In this document: piece after piece, positions 45,252-53,782 of the stretch
Numbering within the stretch: position 1 is the stretch's first letter
Layout of the letters: each line of letters begins with the position of its first letter
From: Caballeronia cordobensis
GTDB taxonomy: Bacteria > Pseudomonadota > Gammaproteobacteria > Burkholderiales > Burkholderiaceae
Reading direction: 5' to 3'
Assembly: GCF_001544575.2 (NCBI RefSeq)
Contig: NZ_FCNY02000008.1
Location: forward strand, 62,001-126,000
DNA: 64,000 nucleotides
The notes under the pieces: generated by a model
The model's input: the letters and a program-made list of their open reading frames with translations, nothing else
What the model was told of the DNA's origin: nothing
The model's database searches: none
Translations under genes and position numbers: made by a program

Positions 45252-45995
45252 TCAGAATTCGCGCATCAGCCGGCCGGCGCGATCGTTGCGGTCTTCGTGG
45301 CCGAGCGTGCGCAGCGCATGCCAGTAGGAGGTCGGATTGATGGCGAGCACGGGCTTGCCGAGCATCAGTTCGGCCGCGATCGCGACCGGCGCCATGGCGA
45401 GCGCGGTGCCCACCTGAACGATCGCGTCGACGTCGTCGCCATTCAGTTCGTTGACCGAGGCGGCGAGCGTCGCGCGCGGCACGCGGGCGATATCCGTGGG
45501 CTTTGCGCATTTGAGGCCGAGCAGGCGTGCGACCTCGAAGCCGGCTTCCTCGAAATAGGTCTGCACGATCGCATCGCCTTCGGGCTGATGCGGCGTCAGC
45601 ACCGCGATCCGCCGCGCGCCGAACTTGCGCAGCGCGGCGACCAGCGCTTCCGAGCCGAAAGTCACGCGGACTTTCGCCTGCGCTTCGAGCTGCTCGCGAA
45701 AGCGCGCCGCGCCTTCGTAGCCGCCCTGGAACGTCTCGATCGCGACACCCATGATCAGATGGTCGATCGGCGCGGTCATCAGTTGATCGATCGCGCCGCC
45801 GATGCCCTGACGCATCAGCTCGACGTGCGCGCGATACGCCGCCGGATCCGCGATGCTGCCGGTCTTCACCGTGACGCGGCCGATGTGATTGGTGATGCCG
45901 TAAGGACGCAGGTCGTCGCATTCGGGCTGCACGGTCGTATTCGACGACGGCACGATGACGCCGATGTTGGCGCGGTATCCGGTGGTGTCAGACAC
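45252..45995 (-). CDS. Asp/Glu racemase-fold protein related to maleate isomerase and arylmalonate decarboxylase
   Basis: A 247-residue protein of the maleate isomerase/Asp-Glu racemase superfamily: IGVIVPSSNTTVQPE near residue 11-25, IAVLTPHQPEGD near 130-141 and KPVLAINPTSYWHAL near 215-230. The two catalytic Cys of maleate isomerase are absent. Here the positions read MGVAIETF (Val84) and QVGTALAM (Thr197). So the reaction may differ from cis-trans isomerisation, for example decarboxylation or another step in ring-cleavage product processing. It lies downstream of the SDR gene by 54 bases. Confidence 0.82.
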   Translation of the reverse strand: MSDTTGYRANIGVIVPSSNTTVQPECDDLRPYGITNHIGRVTVKTGSIADPAAYRAHVELMRQGIGGAIDQLMTAPIDHLIMGVAIETFQGGYEGAARFREQLEAQAKVRVTFGSEALVAALRKFGARRIAVLTPHQPEGDAIVQTYFEEAGFEVARLLGLKCAKPTDIARVPRATLAASVNELNGDDVDAIVQVGTALAMAPVAIAAELMLGKPVLAINPTSYWHALRTLGHEDRNDRAGRLMREF

Positions 45996-46049
45996 GCTAG
46001 TATTCCTCTTTAATGGGTTTGAATCAGGCCGATGATGGGTGGAACCTGC

Positions 46050-46850
46050 CTAGCGGGTCGCTCCGCCGTCGACGGTGAGTTGCGTGCCGACGAGATTGGG
46101 CGCTGCGCCGCTGCATAGAAACAGCACCGTCGCCGCGATCTCGTCGGGCGTCGCGAAACGGCGCGAGGGTGTCTTCGCCAGGAGACGCGCTTCGATCGCC
46201 GCCGGCTCGATTTGTTCGCGCGCTGCCGCCGCGGCGATGATGCCGCGCAGGCGGCCGGTCATCGTCGGGCCGGGGTTGACGCAGTTGAGCCGTACGCCGT
46301 CGGCCGAATGGGCATCGCCGAGCGCCTTCGTCAGCGCGATCAGCGTCGCGTTCGCCATCACGCTCGGCAGCATGGTCGCGTCGGGCCCGAGCGCGCTGTT
46401 GCCGGCAATCGACACGATGTGCCCCGCCTGCCGGGCGATCATGCCCGGCAGGACCGCGCGCACGAGACGCACGGTCGCCATGATCTTGAGCGCGAAGCTG
46501 TCGTGCCATGCCTGATCGGGCAGCGTCAGGAACGGGCCGGCAGCCGAACTGCCTGCGCTATTGACGAGCACGTCGACGGTTTCGCCGCGCTGCGCAAGCT
46601 CGGCGAGCACCGCTTCGGCGGCGTCCGGTGCGCTGAGATCGTGCGCGAGGCCGAATGCGCGCGCGCCGCCGATCGCTTCGACGGCGGCGTCGAGCGCGGC
46701 GCGATCCCGGCCGATGAGCGCGACGCGCGCGCCGGCCGCGACGAACGCGTGCGCGCACGCGAGCCCGATGCCTTTGCTGCCGCCGCTGATCAGGACGAAC
46801 CGGTTCGCGCAGGCGTCGGCGCGAAACACGGGAGAGGGCGTGTGGCTCAT
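46050..46850 (-). CDS. SDR-family protein with altered catalytic residues
   Basis: A 266-residue short-chain dehydrogenase fold. The cofactor-binding GGSKGIG is near 23-29, DVLVNSAG near 93-100 and the NPGPT turn near 190. The catalytic Tyr-x-x-x-Lys is missing: the aligned segment LPSVMANATL (161-170) puts Ser163 and Asn167 in those places. This divergent group is seen in some aromatic catabolic clusters. It may bind NAD(P) without classical dehydrogenase chemistry. Its ATG overlaps the monooxygenase stop by 4 bases. Confidence 0.82.
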   Translation of the reverse strand: MSHTPSPVFRADACANRFVLISGGSKGIGLACAHAFVAAGARVALIGRDRAALDAAVEAIGGARAFGLAHDLSAPDAAEAVLAELAQRGETVDVLVNSAGSSAAGPFLTLPDQAWHDSFALKIMATVRLVRAVLPGMIARQAGHIVSIAGNSALGPDATMLPSVMANATLIALTKALGDAHSADGVRLNCVNPGPTMTGRLRGIIAAAAAREQIEPAAIEARLLAKTPSRRFATPDEIAATVLFLCSGAAPNLVGTQLTVDGGATR

Positions 46851-48049
46851 TGGATCCTCAGCGAGTCGTTAAGCATGGTCCACAGCGATGCGCGGCGCAG
46901 ATAGTTCAGATGCGCATCGCGGTCGGCAACGGTCGCGCGCATCGCGCGCTGATTGGCCGCGCGTGCTTCGGGCGAACGTTCTTCCATGACCCTCTTGTTC
47001 TGGATCGACTGCGCCTGCACGTACTGGATCGCCGGGCCGCGACGCTGGCGTTCGTACAGGTCGAGCAGACTGTCGGACGCGCCTTTCAGCACGGCATCGA
47101 GCTTGCCGGCGAGATTGACCGCGTCGTGGATGCCACTGTTCAGGCCCAGTCCGCCGAGCGGGTTGTTGACGTGCGCGGCGTCGCCGGCGAGCATCGCGCG
47201 GCCTTGCCGGAAGCGCGCCGCGACGCGCTGATGCACGTTGTACGTGTTGATCTGCGTGACGTCCGCGCCCACCGCGCTCGGCAGATAGCGCTCATAGACG
47301 CGCGTGACATCGGCAAGCGCCGCGTCGCGGTCGGCCGGCAGATCCTGCTGCAGGGGATAAGTCGTGCGCCACACGCCTTCCGGGCTGTCGCCGGGTACCT
47401 TGAAGATGCCGAACCAGCAGTCGACGTCGGACAGATAATTGCGCACGCGAAAGCCCATCGACGCGGCGAAGTCGTGCTTCACCGTCACCACGCCGAACTT
47501 TTCCGGGAACGTGTGGCCCTCGAATTCGATGCCGAGCGACTTGCGCACCAGACTGCGCGCGCCGTCGCAGCCGATCACGTAGCGCGCCTCGCATTGCAGC
47601 GGACCGTCTTCGTTGCGCGCGTCCAGCACGACGCGATCGTCCTGTTCGACGAAGCGCTCGACGGTCATCGCGCCGAAATAGCCGACCCTGGGCTCGCTCT
47701 CGAGCCGCGGGCGGATCAGATTGACGAGCTTGTGCTGTTCGAGTTGCACCGCGAACGGGAACGCGCATTCGTCGCGCAGCAGGCCGAAATCGTATTCGGC
47801 GACCACTTCGCCGGACACGAAATCGCGCCACTGGAACAGATCGGCGCGCAGGCCCTGCGCGAGCACATCCTCGACGAGGCCGGCTTCGTCCAGCAGCGAC
47901 AACGTCGACGAATGAATCGTGGCGGCGCGATTCTCGGTCGGCACCTGACGATAGGATTCGAACAGGGCGACGCGCCATCCGCGGCGCGCGAGCGCCAACG
48001 TGGTGAACATCCCGACCGGCCCGGCGCCGATCACCGCAACATCCCACAT
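46847..48049 (-). CDS. FAD-dependent monooxygenase (class A aromatic hydroxylase type)
   Basis: A 400-residue flavoprotein monooxygenase. FAD-binding GAGPVGMFTTLAL is at the N-terminus, the DG motif CDGARSLVRKSL near 155-170, and GDAAHVNNPLGGLGLNSG near 290-307. The fold matches 3-(3-hydroxyphenyl)propionate/2-polyprenylphenol-type hydroxylases. It should hydroxylate an aromatic or heteroaromatic acid using NAD(P)H and O2. It is the first gene of the block, which continues with SDR, racemase-fold protein, MFS importer and porin. The start at 48049 is clear. Confidence 0.9.
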   Translation of the reverse strand: MWDVAVIGAGPVGMFTTLALARRGWRVALFESYRQVPTENRAATIHSSTLSLLDEAGLVEDVLAQGLRADLFQWRDFVSGEVVAEYDFGLLRDECAFPFAVQLEQHKLVNLIRPRLESEPRVGYFGAMTVERFVEQDDRVVLDARNEDGPLQCEARYVIGCDGARSLVRKSLGIEFEGHTFPEKFGVVTVKHDFAASMGFRVRNYLSDVDCWFGIFKVPGDSPEGVWRTTYPLQQDLPADRDAALADVTRVYERYLPSAVGADVTQINTYNVHQRVAARFRQGRAMLAGDAAHVNNPLGGLGLNSGIHDAVNLAGKLDAVLKGASDSLLDLYERQRRGPAIQYVQAQSIQNKRVMEERSPEARAANQRAMRATVADRDAHLNYLRRASLWTMLNDSLRIQ

Positions 48050-48140
48050 AGGTGATTTCCTGAAGCTGAGTTCGTCAATCGGTGGCGGCGTGCGCGAGCG
48101 TTTCGTCGCGCTGCTGCGATCGTCCGTAAGATACTGAAGA

Positions 48141-48178
48141 AAATATATTTATACCAGTCGTCAATATAAATATATTTA
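48141..48178. promoter_or_regulatory. Candidate GntR operator upstream of the monooxygenase operon
   Basis: AAATATATTTATA (48141-48153) and TATAAATATATTTA (48165-48178) form a long inverted repeat around an 11-base centre, 92 bases upstream of the monooxygenase start. The right half is identical to the site at 41807-41820. The wider 48056-48477 interval has no gene. This site and a hairpin at 48428-48458 are its only clear contents. Confidence 0.6.
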
Positions 48179-48427
48179 GCGCTCTGGTTCGCATGCGAAC
48201 TGAGAGGCGATTAGGGTAAATACGGAGGTCGTGCGAGGGGGCGGGTGGTCAGGGGTGCAGGGAGGGGATCAGGTGGCTTTACTAGATTAGTAATCCGAAG
48301 AAAGCGAAGCGAAAATCGGAATGTCCGATTTCGGCTCCGCATCGCAAACGCGACTCGAAGGCATCGTCGCGATCAACACATCCAATCGCAACGTGCTTTT
48401 CTCGGGCTGAGCCGCGGCAGCGGAGAC

Positions 48428-48458
48428 GTGATGCCCATCGCGCGGCGACGGGCATCAC
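48428..48458 (-). terminator. Hairpin downstream of the disulfide oxidoreductase gene
   Basis: GTGATGCCC (48428-48436) and GGGCATCAC (48450-48458) form a perfect 9-bp stem with a 13-base loop. It lies 20 bases after the stop of the minus-strand gene at 48478. A T run is not evident. Confidence 0.45.
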
Positions 48459-48477
48459 ATGCACTCGCGCCTTTTCC

Positions 48478-49878
48478 TCAAACGCGGTCGCGCTCGGGCA
48501 CCCTCGACAGAAGCGGTCCAAGCCCTTCGGCGACAGTCAGATGAGAGATCACGGCGTCGCGGAGCTTCTGGTAGGGGAGTTCCGCGATCATCGCGGTCTG
48601 CATCGCCGCCATGACTTCGCCCGCTTCCGAGCCGATCATGGTGAAGCCCAGTATGCGATCATCGCTTGCGCCGACGAGCACCTTCATGAAGCCCTGCGTC
48701 TCGTCGGTCGCTTCAGTCCGCAGCACGTTGTTCATCGGCAGTGTCGCGACACGGACGGCCACGTTCTGACGTTGCGCATCGCTTTCGTTCAGCCCAACGC
48801 GCGCGAGCGGCGGATCGGTGAACAGCGTGTAGGGAATCAGACGATCACCCGTGCTGCGACTGCCGCCTGCGAGGTTGTCGCGGACGATCCTGAAGTCATC
48901 GACCGATACGTGCGTGAATTGCGGACTGCCGGCCACCTCGCCGATTGCCCACACATCGGGCGCGGAGGTCTGCAGCCGATCATTCACGCGAATGTAGCCG
49001 CGCTCGTCGAGCTCGATGCCTGCGTGCTCCAGACCGATATCGGCCGTGTTGGGAACCCGGCCGGCGGCGACCAGAATATCGCTGCCGTCCAGCGTACGGT
49101 CGCCCGAGGGCGTTTGCAGGATCACGCGCACATGCTCGCCCGAGCGTCCCTCGACGCTGACTGTCCGCGCGTCCAGCACGACATCGATCTCTTCCGCGCG
49201 AAGCAGGCGCAGCATCTCGGCACTGACGTCGTCGTCTTCGCGCGCCATCAGCCGTGCGCCGCGCTCGACGATCGCCACGCGACTGCCGAAGCGCCGGTAA
49301 GCCTGCGCCATTTCGACGCCGATATAGCCGCCGCCCAGCACGATCAGGTGCGACGGCGCACGGTCGAGCTCCAGCGCGCCGATGTGCGTCAGCGGTTCGG
49401 CCGCCGCCAGTCCCGGCACGTCGGGAATCGCGGCGTGCGTCCCGACATTCACTACGACCTGATTTCCGCTGATCGTGCGCGTGCCGCCATCGTTCAGATG
49501 CACTTCGATGGTCTTCGGCCCGACAAACCGGCCGACGCCCATGATCAGTTCCGCGCCGCTCGCCGCATACGCCTGCACATGAAACGCGGCTTCGCGTTCG
49601 ACCATGCTGCGCTTGCGCTCGCGGACCTTCGCCATGTCGATCGTGATGGGGCCGGTCATCGCGCCGAAGTCAGCGGCATGCCGGGCCAGATGGGCCACGC
49701 GAGCGCTCCAGATTTCGTTCTTGCTGGGCAGACAGGCGACCGCCGGGCATGAGCCGCCCACCCATTGCCGCTCGATCACGGCCACGCGCTGGCCCGATCG
49801 GCCCAGATGCCACGCCAGCAGCTTGCCGCCCTGGCCGCTACCGAGAATCAACGTATCGACATGTTCGACTTGAGTCAT
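48478..49878 (-). CDS. Pyridine nucleotide-disulfide oxidoreductase (mercuric reductase/dihydrolipoamide dehydrogenase-like)
   Basis: A 466-residue flavoprotein. FAD binding is GSGQGGKLLAWHL at the N-terminus. The redox-active disulfide is CPAVAC near residues 43-48 (Cys-X4-Cys, as in the family, but with a divergent GGSCPAVACLPSK context). NAD(P)H binding is LGGGYIGVEMAQ near 175-190, and the C-terminal HLTVAE keeps the catalytic His and Glu. Relatives reduce thiols, metals or quinones. The ATG at 49878 begins MTQVEHVDTLILG. It lies 79 bases after the AhpD-like gene, likely in the same transcript. Confidence 0.9.
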   Translation of the reverse strand: MTQVEHVDTLILGSGQGGKLLAWHLGRSGQRVAVIERQWVGGSCPAVACLPSKNEIWSARVAHLARHAADFGAMTGPITIDMAKVRERKRSMVEREAAFHVQAYAASGAELIMGVGRFVGPKTIEVHLNDGGTRTISGNQVVVNVGTHAAIPDVPGLAAAEPLTHIGALELDRAPSHLIVLGGGYIGVEMAQAYRRFGSRVAIVERGARLMAREDDDVSAEMLRLLRAEEIDVVLDARTVSVEGRSGEHVRVILQTPSGDRTLDGSDILVAAGRVPNTADIGLEHAGIELDERGYIRVNDRLQTSAPDVWAIGEVAGSPQFTHVSVDDFRIVRDNLAGGSRSTGDRLIPYTLFTDPPLARVGLNESDAQRQNVAVRVATLPMNNVLRTEATDETQGFMKVLVGASDDRILGFTMIGSEAGEVMAAMQTAMIAELPYQKLRDAVISHLTVAEGLGPLLSRVPERDRV

Positions 49879-49957
49879 GACTTTCTCCAATCCGGGAAGA
49901 GTGCGAGACGGATCGCGGCGGATCCGTCGCATGAGACCTGCGGGTGCGAGGCGTGCG

Positions 49958-50497
49958 TCAATTGACCGGCGGAAAATCGACGTCGGTGTCGTTGATGCGG
50001 TTGAACGTGTTGGTGAAAATCGTCATGGCGATCGCCAGCGAGATCTCGGCGAGCTGCGTGTCGCTGTAGCCCGCGGCGCGAATCGCCGCAAGCGCGCTTT
50101 CATCGATCGTGCCGCGTGTCGTCTGCAGGTTCAGCACGAAGCCGATGAGCGCGTCCCGCCGCGCATCGCCGGTCGGCTGGCCCGCGCGGATATGCCTGAG
50201 CGTGTCGGGCGTTAGGCCGGTCATCTTGCCCAGCATCACGTGCGCGGCGACGCAGTAGTCGCAACCCGTTTGCTCGCTCACGAGCAGCTTGATGGTTTCC
50301 AGATCCTGCTTGCTCAGACTGCTCGATGCCAGCGCGGCTTCGGCGTCCAGTGCGGCGTTCAATGTCGCGGGCGCGAGATGGCCGAGCGCCGCGAACAGAT
50401 TCGGCACGCTGCCGCCGGCGATGGCGCGAACCCGTGCGTAGACGTCGGCGGTGTCGCCCGTGGCGTTCCGGGTGGCGGGGATGGCGATGCGGCTCAT
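49958..50497 (-). CDS. AhpD/carboxymuconolactone decarboxylase-like protein
   Basis: A 179-residue member of the CMD/AhpD superfamily. The helical core carries SEQTGCDYCVAAHVML near residues 74-89, with the Cys-X2-Cys and His of alkylhydroperoxidase-type proteins. It may relay electrons to peroxide reduction using the disulfide oxidoreductase encoded downstream. It is divergent from the AraC regulator at 50609. Confidence 0.88.
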   Translation of the reverse strand: MSRIAIPATRNATGDTADVYARVRAIAGGSVPNLFAALGHLAPATLNAALDAEAALASSSLSKQDLETIKLLVSEQTGCDYCVAAHVMLGKMTGLTPDTLRHIRAGQPTGDARRDALIGFVLNLQTTRGTIDESALAAIRAAGYSDTQLAEISLAIAMTIFTNTFNRINDTDVDFPPVN

Positions 50498-50608
50498 GTT
50501 GGACCTCGTTCAGTGGTGGTTAGGAGCCTCCACTTTAGGGTCGTAGAATGAGCTTGTTGAGTCGCTCAATTATCAATATCATGCTCGAAAGTATCAAACG
50601 AGGTCGTG

Positions 50609-51592
50609 ATGTCACTTTCGCAAGACTGGCTCAGCCGTTTGCTCGCCATGATGACGGTACGCGGACAACTCGAGCTGCGCTGCTCGTATGGCGCGCCCTG
50701 GCAAGTGATCTATGGAGATTCGGAGCCGGGCGAGATGCCGTATCACATCGTGCTCGGCGGGTCGGCCATTCTGGAGACGCCGGGTTCCGGCAAGCCCGAG
50801 CATCTCTGCGCGGGCGACATCGTGATGCTCGCGCACGGCTCCGCGCATCGACTCCATGATGGCGGCGGCGCGCGGCCGAAGCGGGCGAGCGAGCGCGCCG
50901 CTTTGAACCTGACCATCAGCGAAAACAAGGGCACCGGTCCGCGTCTCGACATGCTCTGCGGGCGAATCATTCTGGCGCCGCCGCACGACCGGTTGATCCG
51001 CGCCTATCTGCCTGCGCGGCTCGTCACGCGCACGTCGCGGGCGATGGGTAGTGATGGCGAGGAAGGGCAGGGCGTGGCCCAGGCGCAGTTGAACGATCTC
51101 GTGGCGCTCATGCGCAAGGAGGCCAGTGCGGACAATCTGGGCGGATACGCAATGATGAACGCGCTATCGGCGGCGCTGTTCGCGCTGACGATGCGCGTGG
51201 CCAGCGGGTCCGGCGATGCACCTGTCGGACTGCTTGCCCTCGCGGGCAATCCGCGTCTCTCGCCCGCGCTCACGGCGATCATCGGCGACCCGGCGCGGCC
51301 ATGGACGCTTCCCGAGCTGGCGAACCTCTGCAGCATGTCGCGCGCAACGTTGATCCGTCACTTCCAGGACAAGCTGGGCCGTTCGCCGAACGACCTTCTG
51401 ACCGACATCCGGATGGCGCTCGCGGCCAACGAACTGAAAAGACCGGGCAGCTCGACTGAGGTCGTGGCCGAGGCGGTCGGCTATCAGTCCGTAGCCGCTT
51501 TCCGGCGCGCCTTCAGCCAGCGTCTGGGCATGACGCCAGCGGACTGGCGTCGCTCGCAACAGGGGAAACAGCGTGCGGAGCTTGCAGGCTGA
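50609..51592 (+). CDS. AraC family transcriptional regulator with N-terminal cupin
   Basis: A 327-residue regulator. The N-terminal cupin-like domain (MPYHIVLGGSAILE, HLCAGDIVMLAHGSAH) senses a ligand. The C-terminal AraC DNA-binding domain has two helix-turn-helix units (WTLPELANLCSMSRATLIRHF and EVVAEAVGYQSVAAFRRAFS). It is divergent from the AhpD-like/oxidoreductase pair and probably controls it. The ATG at 50609 has a GAGG site; the ORF also includes a GTG one codon earlier. Confidence 0.93.
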   Translation: MSLSQDWLSRLLAMMTVRGQLELRCSYGAPWQVIYGDSEPGEMPYHIVLGGSAILETPGSGKPEHLCAGDIVMLAHGSAHRLHDGGGARPKRASERAALNLTISENKGTGPRLDMLCGRIILAPPHDRLIRAYLPARLVTRTSRAMGSDGEEGQGVAQAQLNDLVALMRKEASADNLGGYAMMNALSAALFALTMRVASGSGDAPVGLLALAGNPRLSPALTAIIGDPARPWTLPELANLCSMSRATLIRHFQDKLGRSPNDLLTDIRMALAANELKRPGSSTEVVAEAVGYQSVAAFRRAFSQRLGMTPADWRRSQQGKQRAELAG

Positions 51593-51600
51593 AGGCAGGC

Positions 51601-51616
51601 GCCGCGCTTACGCGGC
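51601..51616. terminator. Short hairpin between convergent AraC and flavin reductase genes
   Basis: GCCGCG-CTTA-CGCGGC (51601-51616) is a perfect 6-bp stem with a tetraloop. It overlaps the stop codon of the minus-strand gene at 51608 and lies 8 bases after the AraC stop. No T run follows. Confidence 0.35.
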
Positions 51617-52723
51617 CGCTTGCATCGCGAGTTCTTCGGGCTTGATGCTCGCAATCGGTTGAAGGATCGAACTGTCGAACGCCCGCGGTTCGCGCTGGTT
51701 TTCGAGGAGCTTCGGCAGGTCGGGATTCGCCAGCGCGCCGCGTCCGACCGTCACCAGATCCGCCCCGGCGGCCAGTGCGAGGTCGATGCGTTGAGCCGTG
51801 TGCAAGCCGCCGTTCGCGATGATCGTCACGTTGGGCGCATGGCGGCGTGCCAGTGTCACGAGGCTGTCGCGCGTGCCTTCGAATGCCGGCTGCCAGGCCT
51901 CGAACTCCGTGACGTGAAGGAAGTCGATGCCCGCATCGGCCAGCGTGCCGAAGATCGTTTCGGCATCCGCCTCGCCGCCCGGCCATTTCGACGCGAAATC
52001 GTTGACCTTGCCTTGTGAAATCCGGATGCCCACGGGCACGGCAGCGCCAAGGTCGCGCCTGACTGCTTTCACGACATCGGCGAGCAGGCGCACGCGAGCC
52101 TGTGTGTCGCCGCCCCAACGGTCGGTCCGCTGGTTGGTGCTCGCCGTCAGGAACTGGTCGAGGAGATACCCGTTGGCGCCGTGAATCTCCACACCCCGGA
52201 AGCCGGCGATGTTCACCGCGCGCCGGGCCGCATCGACGAAACCCTGAAGGGCGTCGTCGATTTCAGCGGCCGTCATCTCTTTCGGCTCGGCATAGGGGCC
52301 TTCACCGAAGTAGAACTTCATCTGTTCACCCTTGGGGCGGATGGCCGACGGTCCCACGGTATGGCTTCGATAAACGTTGCCCTGACTCAATGCCCCGGCA
52401 TGCATGAGTTGCGCGAACACGGGCGTTCCGTGCGCCTGCATCTCGCGATTGAAGTTCGACCATGCCCTGGCCTGTTCGTCATCGGCCAGGCCCGGCTGAA
52501 ACCGGTATCCTTGCGAGAACGCCTTGTCGGTGTAGATGCCTTCAGTCGTCACCAGCCCGAATCCGCCCTTCGCGAAGCGCTTGTAGTAGTCGAACATGGT
52601 CTGGGTCGGCTGGCCGTATTCCGTGGCCGTGATACGCGTCATGGGCGCGACGGCGATGCGGTTCCGCACGGCGACGCCGTTGCGGTCGTACGGAGAAAGG
52701 ATGGGAGAGGTTGTGCCGTTCAT
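51608..52723 (-). CDS. NADH:flavin oxidoreductase/old yellow enzyme family protein
   Basis: A 371-residue FMN-binding TIM barrel. The N-terminal NRIAVAPMTR, FAQLMHAGALSQ near 100-111, the HGANGYLLDQFL block near 176-187 with His and Asn of the active site, and NQRTDRWGG identify it. It reduces activated C=C bonds, using NAD(P)H. The ATG at 52723 starts MNGTTSPIL; the longer frame from 52813 has a GTG and no family match. It is divergent from the LysR gene at 52829, its likely regulator. Confidence 0.9.
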   Translation of the reverse strand: MNGTTSPILSPYDRNGVAVRNRIAVAPMTRITATEYGQPTQTMFDYYKRFAKGGFGLVTTEGIYTDKAFSQGYRFQPGLADDEQARAWSNFNREMQAHGTPVFAQLMHAGALSQGNVYRSHTVGPSAIRPKGEQMKFYFGEGPYAEPKEMTAAEIDDALQGFVDAARRAVNIAGFRGVEIHGANGYLLDQFLTASTNQRTDRWGGDTQARVRLLADVVKAVRRDLGAAVPVGIRISQGKVNDFASKWPGGEADAETIFGTLADAGIDFLHVTEFEAWQPAFEGTRDSLVTLARRHAPNVTIIANGGLHTAQRIDLALAAGADLVTVGRGALANPDLPKLLENQREPRAFDSSILQPIASIKPEELAMQAAA

Positions 52724-52828
52724 GTCGCTGCTCGTGTCGTGAAGAAGGTGAATGCATGGTAGGCGTCGCGAGCGGAAGGAAACAGAGGCCGGCGCGTGAA
52801 GCCGGCCTAACACTTTTGGATATAAACG

Positions 52829-53764
52829 ATGTTCTCCCAGGACGTCCAGACGTTCCTTGCCGTCGCATCGGCTGGAAGCCTGTCAGCGGCGGCGCGTCAG
52901 TTGAACGTGGCGCCCATGCAGGTGTCACGGCGCATCGCCGCGCTCGAAGAAGAACTCGGCGTGCGCCTCTTCCATCGGACCACGCGGTCCCTGACCCTGA
53001 CCGCGGAAGGCGAGGCGTTCGTCCCGTATGCGCGGGCGATGGCGGATGCGGAAGCGGGAGCGCGCGCCGAACTCAATCCTGCCTCGGGCGCGGCGTCGGG
53101 CGTATTGCGCATGACGGCGCCGAGCGGCTTCGGCCAATCCGTCGTCTTGCCGATGCTGCCGGGCTTGCTCGAAGCCAACCCGGAACTGCGTATCGACCTG
53201 GATGTTTCGGACCGCCAGGTCGATATCGTGGGGCAGGGGCTGGATCTCGCATTGCGCATTGCTCCGCTCGAAGACTCGGAACTGGTGGCGAAAAAGATTG
53301 CTGCGAATCCGCGCCTCATTTGCGCTTCGCCGGCGTACCTGGAAAAGCACGGACACCCTGCGACGCTGGGGGGACTGGACCAGCATCGCTGTATCCAGCT
53401 CAATTCGGTGGGACGATGGCCGCTCGTCGTGGACGGCAAGCCGATACGCAAGCGCATCGAAGGGGTCATCACCACGAGCAGTGTGGAGGCGGCGCGCACG
53501 GCTGCCGTGCAGGGACTCGGGCTCGCCCTGTTGAGCTACTGGGATGTCTTCAGACAGCTTGCTGACAACTCGCTCGTTCGCGTTCGGCTGAACGACGCCG
53601 CGATGGAAGATCTGTCGGTGTGGGCCGTCATTCCCAGCCGGCGATATGTGCCGAATCGGGTGAAAGTGTTCCTCGGTGCCCTTCAGCAGGAACTGTCGGA
53701 TCTGGTGGAACGCTGCGGCCCGCCGTACGGCGATCAGACTCCGGTGCCGCGCTTGCCCGAATGA
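52829..53764 (+). CDS. LysR family transcriptional regulator
   Basis: A 311-residue LysR regulator, with the N-terminal helix-turn-helix (GSLSAAARQLNVAPMQVSRR, then LEEELGVRLFHRTTRSLTLT) and an effector domain of the DsdC/CrgA-like type (GVLRMTAPSGFGQ). It is divergent from the old-yellow-enzyme gene and probably regulates it. It ends 18 bases from a convergent LysR gene. Confidence 0.94.
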   Translation: MFSQDVQTFLAVASAGSLSAAARQLNVAPMQVSRRIAALEEELGVRLFHRTTRSLTLTAEGEAFVPYARAMADAEAGARAELNPASGAASGVLRMTAPSGFGQSVVLPMLPGLLEANPELRIDLDVSDRQVDIVGQGLDLALRIAPLEDSELVAKKIAANPRLICASPAYLEKHGHPATLGGLDQHRCIQLNSVGRWPLVVDGKPIRKRIEGVITTSSVEAARTAAVQGLGLALLSYWDVFRQLADNSLVRVRLNDAAMEDLSVWAVIPSRRYVPNRVKVFLGALQQELSDLVERCGPPYGDQTPVPRLPE

Positions 53765-53782
53765 AAAGCGCGCGTAGTGCGG

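Noticed and set aside
53250..53764. tRNA or small RNA near the convergent LysR genes
   Set aside because: No cloverleaf or conserved T-loop sequence was seen; the DNA is fully used by the LysR coding sequence.
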